Positions 17,785-25,361 of a DNA stretch of 64,000 nucleotides are shown one piece after another. The notes beneath the pieces were generated by a model. That model was not told the DNA's origin and did no database searches. It was given only the letters and a program-made list of their open reading frames with translations. This stretch comes from RGIG2041 sp045537695 (lineage in GTDB: Bacteria; Bacillota; Clostridia; UBA1381; UMGS1253). The stretch lies in NCBI GenBank assembly GCA_045537695.1, contig JAZSQB010000023.1, positions 16,121-80,120 of the forward strand, in the 5' to 3' direction. The translations under genes and the position numbers were made by a program. Position 1 is the stretch's first letter; every line of letters begins with the position of its first letter.

Positions 17785-18903
17785 TTATTTTTTATAAAGC
17801 ATGCAGGTAGCCTCTGCAACATCCTGCCAATTGTACTTGTTTAAAATAAATGTATCCGCGCCATCTCTGAATTTTTCCACGAGCGTCGCATCATCACAGA
17901 GCAATTGCAATTTTTCAGTTAAATCCTGCACATTACCTTTTTTAAAGTAAATTGCCTTATCTTGCGCCACAGATGTATTTTCCGGAATATCCGAACACAA
18001 AAGCGCGTTTTTGAACGCCAGTGCTTCCAAAAGACACAAGGACATACCTTCCAGATCGGACGGCAATACCGCTACATAGGCATTGGAATATATTTCATTA
18101 AGCAAATCACCGGATACAAACCCCGTAAAGATAATATTGGGGTTGCCTGCCGCTTTTTCCTTCAGCATAGCAACATAATCATCAGTATCGCTCGTGTCAC
18201 CGGCAATCGCCAGCTTTTTGTCCGTTTGTATTTTGTTATACGCATCGATCAGATAATGGACACCCTTTTCGGCGGTCAGTCTGGATACAATGAAGATATA
18301 GCCGTCTTTTTCAAGACCGTACTTTTCCGTAATCAACTGCGCTTCTTTTCTCTCCGGCCTTGAAATACCGTTATGAATAATGGTTGTTTCGCGGTTATAG
18401 GTTTCTTTAAAATAATCGTACGCCGCCTGGCTGAGGACAATGACTTCATCTGCATATTTAGCCAGCATCTTTTCACCAAATTTGATGTATTTGGATGCAA
18501 AACCCTTTCCCCACTTTTCTCTCTGCCAGTCAAGTCCGTGCACCGTAGCTACACATTTTTTGCCAAACAGCTTAGGAATCCACAAAGCCGCGCATGGTCC
18601 TTCCGCGTGAAAATGGACAACATCATAATTTCCAAACGCAGCAGCAATCGCCGCTGTAAACGATGCAATCATTGCCGCAACACCGCGCACATCCAGCGTC
18701 CAAGCATTTTTGATTTTTACGCCTTTGTACATTTTGTTTTGTACTGTACCCACATATTCATTTTCAACCTTGTCCGAAGAACGGTTATAACAGGTAACAT
18801 CCAATCCCATTTCAACCAGCATCGGACATAATGTAGTCAAAACATTTTCAATTCCACCACGTCTTGACGGAACAACCTTGTGCCCAATCATAGCGACTTT
18901 CAT
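17785..18903 (-). CDS. Family 4 glycosyltransferase
   Basis: A GT-B enzyme of 372 residues. It opens with VAMIGHKVVPSRRGGIENV (Gly-rich acceptor-side loop) and contains VHFHAEGPCA and VATVHGLDWQREKWG in the N-terminal half. The donor domain has IVSRLTAEKGVHYLIDAY and the E-x7-E motif PSDLEGMSLCLLEALA. This is close to rhamnosyl/glucosyl transferases of EPS loci, though the donor cannot be assigned. The ATG at 18903 has ggag eight bases upstream and is preferred to a GTG three codons earlier. It follows the priming transferase gene by 21 bases, so it may add the second sugar (inference). Confidence 0.85.
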   Translation of the reverse strand: MKVAMIGHKVVPSRRGGIENVLTTLCPMLVEMGLDVTCYNRSSDKVENEYVGTVQNKMYKGVKIKNAWTLDVRGVAAMIASFTAAIAAAFGNYDVVHFHAEGPCAALWIPKLFGKKCVATVHGLDWQREKWGKGFASKYIKFGEKMLAKYADEVIVLSQAAYDYFKETYNRETTIIHNGISRPERKEAQLITEKYGLEKDGYIFIVSRLTAEKGVHYLIDAYNKIQTDKKLAIAGDTSDTDDYVAMLKEKAAGNPNIIFTGFVSGDLLNEIYSNAYVAVLPSDLEGMSLCLLEALAFKNALLCSDIPENTSVAQDKAIYFKKGNVQDLTEKLQLLCDDATLVEKFRDGADTFILNKYNWQDVAEATCMLYKK

Positions 18904-18924
18904 TCTCTTCACTCCAAATACGAA

Positions 18925-19605
18925 TTATCGACCAGTAGCCGTAAGCATAACAATCGGCGTTTTCAGCATAATTTTCAAGTCATTTAAGTAAGTTCTTGTC
19001 TGTATGTATTCGATATCCATTTCAACCCATTGTTCAAACGGAATATCATTTCTGTTTTTGGAAATCTGCCAAGTACAGGTAATGCCAGGTGTAACCAACA
19101 GGCGTAGCTTTTGATAGTCTGTGTAATATTGCACTTCTCTCGGTAGGGGCGGTCTAGGACCAACCAAGGTCATATCGCCTTTTAATACATTGAAGAACTG
19201 CATAAGTTCATCCAGCGATACTTTTCTTAAAAACTTACCGACTCTTGTGATACGGGGATCATCCTTTATTTTAAATACAGGACCATCCATTTCATTTTGC
19301 TTTGCAAGTGCATCTATCATCTTGTCAGCGTTTGCGCGCATGGTTCTGAACTTATACATATAAAACTCTTTGCCATGCCGACCGACTCTGATTTGCTTAT
19401 AGAAAGGTCCGGCGCTTGGATCGTCAATCACGATCACAATGGCAATCACAAACATCAACGGTAAGAAAAACAACAAAATCAAGGTTGCAAAAAAAATGTC
19501 AAATAGCCTTTTCTGCTTCCAAAAGGTTGCGTAGGATTTTTCAATAATTGCCTCCAACTTTTCTCTGGTTTTTTCATCGACTTTTTCCTGTTCAATATAA
19601 GGCAT
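18925..19605 (-). CDS. Priming sugar-phosphate transferase (undecaprenyl-phosphate type)
   Basis: A 226-residue member of the bacterial sugar transferase family (PF02397). It has one N-terminal membrane helix (LFDIFFATLILLFFLPLMF), then GPFYKQIRVGRHGKEFYMYK, FRTMR, KFLRKVSLDELMQFFNVLKG and the hallmark VGPRPPLPREV. It lacks the extra N-terminal helices of WbaP, so it is of the short PglC type. These enzymes start EPS synthesis by moving a sugar-1-phosphate onto undecaprenyl phosphate. The ATG overlaps the stop of the upstream YdjC gene (TAATG), so translation is probably coupled. It is the only priming enzyme in the locus. Confidence 0.92.
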   Translation of the reverse strand: MPYIEQEKVDEKTREKLEAIIEKSYATFWKQKRLFDIFFATLILLFFLPLMFVIAIVIVIDDPSAGPFYKQIRVGRHGKEFYMYKFRTMRANADKMIDALAKQNEMDGPVFKIKDDPRITRVGKFLRKVSLDELMQFFNVLKGDMTLVGPRPPLPREVQYYTDYQKLRLLVTPGITCTWQISKNRNDIPFEQWVEMDIEYIQTRTYLNDLKIMLKTPIVMLTATGR

Positions 19606-20471
19606 TACACACACACTTCTTCCACTACTATTTTCATTACAGAATCAAATTCAGTTTTTCTTTCTTTTGCTAAATAAAATTTTTCAAAAATTATATTTTT
19701 TTCTTTCCAATCGGCGCACGCTTTTGTGTAACCCGGATGGAATAAAACTTCTAAGTCTCTTCCGCATTTTACTGCAAGCTTTTTATATTTCGGCAAAATC
19801 TTACTGACTCTTTCTGCGTCCATTTTTCCCGAAAAAAGGATGCCGAAAAAATACGCAGTAGGTATCTTATATTTCTTTGCCTGCTTTTTATTCAGCAACC
19901 ATAAGAATTTCAGTAGCCATTGTTTTATAACATTAACCGCGCTGTAAGTAAAATACAGAGACGGGGTGCTGATAAACGGCAAGACCGGCTCTGCCGGAAT
20001 GCGCATATACTGCAAATCAATTTTTTCATCCTGTAAAACCTGTAACAAGGCTTTAAATACTGCCGGAATCATATGCGTATGCTGATGGCTATCAACGCAA
20101 AACGCGGCATCCGGTGGCAAAATACTTTTCCAATACAGCACCTGCGCCTTGATTTCTGTGTACACCTGCGCTTTGAACCGCTTTGAACAAAACAAGCTAC
20201 GCAAAAACAGTCCGCCAAAGGTATGCTTAAAACTTCCGTTTGGATGTGCTAGCATCCCAACTTCGTCGGCAGGCGCCATACACTTACCTTCTACGAGGTT
20301 TAGATGCAGCGAAAGCCGGATGTTTTTATCCTTTTGCACTTCACGCAAATCCACCTTGTCCAAATTCGGAAATACGCTTACTTTATTTAATGCACCTGTA
20401 TCTATGCACTGTTGTATATGTTTAGACGTGCCGGAGCACAATCCGTAATCATCTGCACAAAAATAAATCAC
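19605..20471 (-). CDS. YdjC/ChbG-family carbohydrate deacetylase
   Basis: A 288-residue protein with the YdjC metal site: the first Asp pair in FCADDYGLC, His in LSLHLNLVEG, and His-x-His in VDSHQHTHMIPAV. HPGY follows near the C-terminus (VLFHPGYTKA). Characterised relatives (ChbG, YdjC) remove N-acetyl groups from chitooligosaccharides; HpnK-type members act in lipid pathways. Inside an EPS locus it probably deacetylates an N-acetyl sugar of the repeat or its lipid-linked precursor (inference). It has no signal peptide, so it would act in the cytosol. It starts at a GTG directly after the upstream stop, with aaggtg upstream. Confidence 0.85.
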   Translation of the reverse strand: MIYFCADDYGLCSGTSKHIQQCIDTGALNKVSVFPNLDKVDLREVQKDKNIRLSLHLNLVEGKCMAPADEVGMLAHPNGSFKHTFGGLFLRSLFCSKRFKAQVYTEIKAQVLYWKSILPPDAAFCVDSHQHTHMIPAVFKALLQVLQDEKIDLQYMRIPAEPVLPFISTPSLYFTYSAVNVIKQWLLKFLWLLNKKQAKKYKIPTAYFFGILFSGKMDAERVSKILPKYKKLAVKCGRDLEVLFHPGYTKACADWKEKNIIFEKFYLAKERKTEFDSVMKIVVEEVCV

Positions 20472-22040
20472 TTACTTTTCACCTTCTGCACTGAGCTTAA
20501 CTATGATTGTGTCTTCTAAAACCGCTACGCACCCATTCATCGGCCACAGCGGCATCGCTTGTACTTCCGGACTCTGTGCAAGCATTTGCTTTTCTTCGCC
20601 GCTGACAAAGTCATAGTGCTTGTCGCAATAATCATTCAGCGCACTACACCATACGCTCTGTCCAACGGTTTCATCATCCGCGCGCAGTATATATCCTTCG
20701 GTGATGCCTGTGATATCCGGCGTCAGATTGACGCTATAGTCTTCACTGTTATCCAAAGCACCAAGCACAAGAATCTTCTCGCACTTCTCCGCGCCCGGTA
20801 TGCGGTCAATTCTGTCCGCCAGGCGCATCAGAACGCCATAGGATTTTTCATAGGCAATTTGTGCTTTATGGTAGCTTACATTCGCAATAACAACCTGGTT
20901 TGCAATAATGCCGAGGGTAAGCAATAGTACAAGCCAGCATTTTGCGTGCGCATGCCACTGCACTGTATCTGTGCCGCGCTCATAGAGCACGATGAAAAAC
21001 AAATAAAATACCGCATAGCCCATCAGCATCAGATTGTGATAGTCCACACCGGCGTTTACAAATGCCAGTGCGCCTGCGCCCACGATGAGCATAACGCTTA
21101 GAATTGCGAGAAAGAAAATATTCGCCGGCTTTTTATAAAGCTGATGCACTACAATATATTTAATGTAGTGCGCCAGTGTAACCACTACAAGGCAGGCATT
21201 TAAAACCACATATACATTCACCCCTTCAGAGATATCAAAAAAGCAGTCCAAAAACGTTTCTTTGATCGCATACAACGAACCAAGTATATTAATGCTCGAC
21301 AGCGATGCCGATGTATTGATACCCTGATAATCCAAAAGCGTTGTCGAAAAAATACTGAGCAGAATTTTTAGAATGACTGCATAGAAAACTACGCCAAGCA
21401 CGCCCGAAAAAAGCATCCATAAGCTTTTTTTAAAAACGGTGCCAAAAGGCGCGTGCTGATAAATAATCTCATCAATCAGCTTGAGGAGTACAAGCATAAT
21501 GGTCACGGTAATATACGCCTGATAAATACCGCACGCCAGAGCAACAAGTACAGAGGCAAGTATGTAATTCGGCTTTTCCTGCGTCATAAAGACGGCTGCA
21601 AGCGTGGCAAGGAAAAAAGCGATACTGTAGCCGTCGGCTACATAGTTATACATCATAACCGAGGTAACCGTCGGAAACGATACCAGGACGGCGCCGATTA
21701 AAAACGCCGTAATATTCTTCTCTGCATTGAGGATTCTGCAAACGCATACCGCGCCGAGCGCGTGAAACACAATTGCGACTATGCCGTTTAAAAACGGCAA
21801 ATCGTAAAACGATGTAAAGGAGCAAGCCACCGGCAAAAACCATCTGCCGAGCCCAAGCATATTCTGCGCATCGTAGCGAAACACCAACGAATCCCAGTTC
21901 GGCAGCCAGCCGGTGATTTTATATAAATGTGCAAGCAGTCCTACCAGTATGGCTGCAAAAAAACAGACCTTCCACTGCGGCAGAATCGCATCATTGAATT
22001 TTTTCAATACCTTTTCCGGCAAACTTACCACTCCAGCCAT
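20472..22040 (-). CDS. GtrII-like membrane glucosyltransferase
   Basis: A 522-residue protein with about 11-12 membrane helices and a hydrophilic C-terminal tail of ~110 residues. The first loop GWLPNWDSLVFRYDAQNM and the following GRWFLPVA are typical of the GtrII/glucosyl transferase family (PF14264), which uses polyprenyl-phosphate sugars to decorate polysaccharides outside the membrane. GtrB-like (5259-6182) and GtrA-like (24843-25217) partners occur in this locus, giving a complete three-part modification system. The ATG at 22040 overlaps the end of the GT32 gene and has no clear ribosome binding site. A TTG at 22022 behind ggag is an alternative start. Confidence 0.8.
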   Translation of the reverse strand: MAGVVSLPEKVLKKFNDAILPQWKVCFFAAILVGLLAHLYKITGWLPNWDSLVFRYDAQNMLGLGRWFLPVACSFTSFYDLPFLNGIVAIVFHALGAVCVCRILNAEKNITAFLIGAVLVSFPTVTSVMMYNYVADGYSIAFFLATLAAVFMTQEKPNYILASVLVALACGIYQAYITVTIMLVLLKLIDEIIYQHAPFGTVFKKSLWMLFSGVLGVVFYAVILKILLSIFSTTLLDYQGINTSASLSSINILGSLYAIKETFLDCFFDISEGVNVYVVLNACLVVVTLAHYIKYIVVHQLYKKPANIFFLAILSVMLIVGAGALAFVNAGVDYHNLMLMGYAVFYLFFIVLYERGTDTVQWHAHAKCWLVLLLTLGIIANQVVIANVSYHKAQIAYEKSYGVLMRLADRIDRIPGAEKCEKILVLGALDNSEDYSVNLTPDITGITEGYILRADDETVGQSVWCSALNDYCDKHYDFVSGEEKQMLAQSPEVQAMPLWPMNGCVAVLEDTIIVKLSAEGEK

Positions 22041-22759
22041 TTGAATATATGCAAAAACTTCCCATACAGCTTGTCATACAGCTTTACGCCAATCAATCGT
22101 TTCATAAACAGCGTTCTTTTCGCCGCCGGCGAAATCCAGGATGCGCAAAAATGATGTATGGAATATGTATTTTTCGTTATTTTCTTCTTCCCTGTGTAAT
22201 ACTTCATCGGGCAAAGATACTCTTCCGGCAACACACGAATATCCATAAAAATCTGATCCTGCTTAGAAATATCCATACCAAGCGCTTGCATTGTTTTTGT
22301 GTTTCTGTCCGGGCACGGCAACAAATCATAGGTGCCGTCCGGCAGTAAAAACGAGATATTGTCATAATCTGCAAGCAATGCACCAATCAGTGCATTTCCT
22401 TGTTCGCAGGCAAAACCAAGTCCGGTGGAAATCACACCGTTGTCGTCAAAGCCCATATAGCCGCTTTCTTCCAGCAACTTGTCAATCGGCTTTAAAAGCT
22501 CCACATCAGTGTCCATATAAACGCCGCCCGACTCATAGAGCACTTTAAGCCTTGCAAAATCGCTTACAAACGCCCACTTGCCGGCTTCGTATGCTTCTTT
22601 GGCATATCGGTTCTGATTTATATCAAAATTTTCTTCGTTAATGCAAACAATTTCGTAATCGGGGCAATACTTTTTCCAGCTTGCAATGCACTTTTCGGCA
22701 AGCGCCGGCATTTTGCCTTTTCCAAACCAGCAATAGTAAATGACTTTCGGAATACGCAT
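22025..22759 (-). CDS. Family 32 glycosyltransferase (OCH1-like)
   Basis: A 244-residue enzyme. It opens with IPKVIYYCWFGKGKMPALA and has FVSDFARLKVLYESGGVYMD, then the TDVELL metal/donor motif at ~96-102. This is the DXD sugar-binding region of the GT32/capsular polysaccharide synthesis family. It adds a hexose to the growing EPS unit; the sugar cannot be named. The ATG overlaps the stop of the flippase gene (TAATG) and stands behind ggggaaggaag. Its 3' end overlaps the start of the GtrII-like gene. Confidence 0.87.
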   Translation of the reverse strand: MRIPKVIYYCWFGKGKMPALAEKCIASWKKYCPDYEIVCINEENFDINQNRYAKEAYEAGKWAFVSDFARLKVLYESGGVYMDTDVELLKPIDKLLEESGYMGFDDNGVISTGLGFACEQGNALIGALLADYDNISFLLPDGTYDLLPCPDRNTKTMQALGMDISKQDQIFMDIRVLPEEYLCPMKYYTGKKKITKNTYSIHHFCASWISPAAKRTLFMKRLIGVKLYDKLYGKFLHIFKWLEW

Positions 22760-24261
22760 TACTCTTCCTTCCCCCTGTAGAATTCAAAAATCGTTTTAAA
22801 CGCAGATTTATGAAATACGAAATTCACAAGCACGAACAATGCCACAATCCAAACAGTATGAAGCACGCCATACAGCAAGAGTTTCCAAAAAGAAACATTG
22901 CTGAACGCATCGACATAGAATATCGCCATTACCGCCGCAAAGACCGCAGCGTTTACAAGCACAATTTTATAGGTACACATCCGGCTTCTGCCCAGTATAT
23001 GCCGATTGGTATAGCCAATGGTCACAATACCGCGATACAAAAGCGCCGCAATGGTGCCAAAGATGGCGCCGCATATGCCCATATACCAAATCCCTGCGAC
23101 AGAAAGCGTAATGTTAATTACCATTTCCCAACTTGCGTGCGAACGTGTTTTTTCAAAGCCGCCCGCATATTCAATCACGCCGTTCACCGGCAGTTTGGCA
23201 TTTGCAACCAAATTCATAAGCACAAAGAGCAGCACCAAAAATGTATTGGTGTATTCCGCGTCATTTATGCCGTTTGTATAAATCTGTATCAGCGGCAGTA
23301 AAAACACTGCCATCAGCGTATAAATGATGTAGGTTCCCATAATATAGAACGTTTCGTACGCATGAAACAAGCGATCAAACTTCACTCTATCAATATAAAA
23401 CATCTGCCCCAAAGCAAAGGTAAACGACGAAACAACGCTCGTTATAAAGGTCTGCACCTGCGAAAAAAATATGTTATAGATGGCATAGATGCTTGCCGCC
23501 TCAAAACCGCAAAGCGCAGAAATTAAAATCACATCGGTATTATTAAACACCATTCCCGAAAGCTGATGCACCAAAACCGAATTTTTCTGCGAAATAGCGT
23601 CAAAATCGGGCTTTGCTTTTAAATCCAGCCACTTGTATCTGCGTTTTGCATAGAAATACAAAAACACAAGCTGTGCCATATAAATGATGCAGTATACCAA
23701 CTGAATCAGAATCAGGCTGTCCGACAAAATCAAAACAAGGATTTTACCCACGTTGGATGCGAGCTGCAAGACGGTTTCGGCATTGTTTAATATATACTTT
23801 CTGCCGTCCACTTCCATCAGTATTCTGTATTTAGCCTGCACAAAATAACTAAACAGTGCCGGCAAAGCCGTTAAAATAATCAGGAAAAATACTGTATGGC
23901 TGTCAATCGATGTCGGAATAACATACGCATATACAACCGCAATCGCCAGTACAATCGCAAGGTAGATAACTCCAGTTTTTATATAGTAAGCGTGTGTTGC
24001 CGAAAGGACTTCGCTTGCACGCTTATAATCCTGCTTACCGATTCGTTTATACAACGCCTGTGTTGTCGCAAGCCCTACCCCTGCTTCTAAAAGGCACATA
24101 TATGTAAAAATTTGCTTGATGGTGGAAAGTACACCGTTGACTTCCGAGCCGAAATTTTCCAGATACAATCTCGGCAAAAGAAAGCTGAGCGATATGAGCA
24201 CAATCTGATATATGAGCGACGATATCAGGTTGTTTTTTATTCTGGAATCTTTATTCGCCAT
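22759..24261 (-). CDS. Polysaccharide flippase (Wzx/PST type)
   Basis: A 500-residue protein with about 14 membrane helices, the size and layout of the MATE/PST flippase superfamily. The N-terminal FLLPRLYLENFGSEVNG and the loop EAGVGLATTQALYKR match the Wzx-type pattern. It should move the undecaprenyl-linked repeat unit across the membrane for polymerisation by the Wzy-type protein at 11942-13246. ATG follows ggaggtgg. It starts 24 bases after the acetyltransferase gene. Confidence 0.88.
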   Translation of the reverse strand: MANKDSRIKNNLISSLIYQIVLISLSFLLPRLYLENFGSEVNGVLSTIKQIFTYMCLLEAGVGLATTQALYKRIGKQDYKRASEVLSATHAYYIKTGVIYLAIVLAIAVVYAYVIPTSIDSHTVFFLIILTALPALFSYFVQAKYRILMEVDGRKYILNNAETVLQLASNVGKILVLILSDSLILIQLVYCIIYMAQLVFLYFYAKRRYKWLDLKAKPDFDAISQKNSVLVHQLSGMVFNNTDVILISALCGFEAASIYAIYNIFFSQVQTFITSVVSSFTFALGQMFYIDRVKFDRLFHAYETFYIMGTYIIYTLMAVFLLPLIQIYTNGINDAEYTNTFLVLLFVLMNLVANAKLPVNGVIEYAGGFEKTRSHASWEMVINITLSVAGIWYMGICGAIFGTIAALLYRGIVTIGYTNRHILGRSRMCTYKIVLVNAAVFAAVMAIFYVDAFSNVSFWKLLLYGVLHTVWIVALFVLVNFVFHKSAFKTIFEFYRGKEE

Positions 24262-24285
24262 ACCGCCACCTCCGTACAGACGCTT

Positions 24286-24846
24286 TTAAACACAGTTGCA
24301 AATATAATCTGCAGTTGCATTTTCTTTCAGAATGATTTTGCCTGGGTTGCCTATCACAATGCTGTGCGCCGGCACATCGAAATTTACATAGGTCAGCGGC
24401 GCAATCAAAACATCGCTGCCGATATGTACATTGCCGACAATAACGGCGTTGGTGCCGATCCAGCAACAATCGCCAATCACCGGCGTTCCCTTCCGCTTAC
24501 CGCGGTTTTCCATACCGATGGTTACCCCTGTACCGATATTGATATTTTTTCCAAGCTTTGCATCCGGGTGAATAATCACACGCCCGAGATGCCCGATATA
24601 CAAGCCTTCCCCGATACTCGTTCTTGCCGGAATCTGAATTTGCGTCTTGTTAGACATATGCATCAGGCGAAGCATATACAAAAGCTTCAGCGGCAAAAAC
24701 TTGCAACTATTGGCTTTGCGCAATACAGATATGTACTTAATTTCAAGCGGTCTGAAAACTTTTTTTAAAAACGGCTCGCCGCTTTCACCGTAATATCTGT
24801 ATAAATCCTTTTTAAAAACACTGTTCATAGCCAAAATCTCTCTCAT
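24286..24846 (-). CDS. Hexapeptide-repeat acyltransferase (CysE/serine acetyltransferase-like)
   Basis: A 186-residue protein: an alpha-helical N-terminal region (~1-85), then left-handed beta-helix repeats with the [LIV]-G-x4 pattern. These include IGEGLYIGHLGRVIIHP, LGKNINIGTGVTIG and VIGDCCWIGTNAVIVG. The last stretch VGNVHIGSDVLIAPL leads to DVPAHSIVIGNPGK. The repeats and His/Asp positions are like serine O-acetyltransferases, but EPS loci often carry such enzymes to O-acetylate sugars, and that is the likelier role here. The ATG overlaps the GtrA gene's stop by four bases (ATGA). Confidence 0.82.
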   Translation of the reverse strand: MREILAMNSVFKKDLYRYYGESGEPFLKKVFRPLEIKYISVLRKANSCKFLPLKLLYMLRLMHMSNKTQIQIPARTSIGEGLYIGHLGRVIIHPDAKLGKNINIGTGVTIGMENRGKRKGTPVIGDCCWIGTNAVIVGNVHIGSDVLIAPLTYVNFDVPAHSIVIGNPGKIILKENATADYICNCV

Positions 24847-25217
24847 TTGCCCTCAAGGCATAATTTTCTTGTGATAAAATTGTAAATGAGCACGAGCGCG
24901 GTTGCCAGAATTTTGATAAACAGGTAATGCCAAGCCGTAAACGTTACGCCTGCCCATAAAATGATTTCATTTAACACCAGACCACCTGCGCTGAGCACAA
25001 AAAACAAGACAAATTCCTTAATTTTACTTTGTTTTTTGCTTTTAAAAACAAAGGTCATGCTTAAAATATAGTTTACGATTACCGAAACACAAAACGCAAT
25101 TGCCGCGGCGAGCAATATATCAACGTGCAAAAGCTCCTTTAAGCCGACAAGCACGCCAAAATCCACAATCGTAGCAATAACGCCCACGATGCCAAAACGA
25201 ATCAATTGTCGTATCAT
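24843..25217 (-). CDS. GtrA-family membrane protein
   Basis: A 124-residue protein with four membrane helices: IRFGIVGVIATIVDFGVLV, then an AIAFCVSVIVNYILSMTFVF segment (the conserved Asn-Tyr of GtrA), and two more. GtrA proteins are thought to flip polyprenyl-phosphate-linked sugars made by GtrB. The ATG at 25217 has gaggtg upstream. The same frame stays open further 5' into the intergenic repeat, but those codons look non-coding. It forms a set with the GtrB-like and GtrII-like genes of this locus. Confidence 0.87.
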   Translation of the reverse strand: MIRQLIRFGIVGVIATIVDFGVLVGLKELLHVDILLAAAIAFCVSVIVNYILSMTFVFKSKKQSKIKEFVLFFVLSAGGLVLNEIILWAGVTFTAWHYLFIKILATALVLIYNFITRKLCLEGK

Positions 25218-25274
25218 TTTGCGTTTCACCTCACGTATAGCAGCCGGATAGAATGTAAAACATAGGCTAATTTT

Positions 25275-25329
25275 ACAATCCCTCAGTCTTTTGCTTCGCA
25301 AAATCCAGCTCCCTTTACACAAGGGAGCC
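25275..25329 (-). repeat. Clostridial intergenic repeat-like palindromic element
   Basis: Read on the minus strand this is ggctccctt..aagggagc, then gattttgcgaagcaaaag, then actgagggattgt: two stacked hairpins with a GAGGGATTGT tail. From memory, elements of this shape recur in many Clostridia intergenic regions, so it may be a MITE-like or REP-like repeat. Only one copy was noticed in the window. It lies between the diguanylate cyclase gene and gtrA and might attenuate read-through into the EPS genes (inference). Confidence 0.55.
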
Positions 25330-25361
25330 ATTTATATGCGCGCAATTAGACTGCAGCATAC

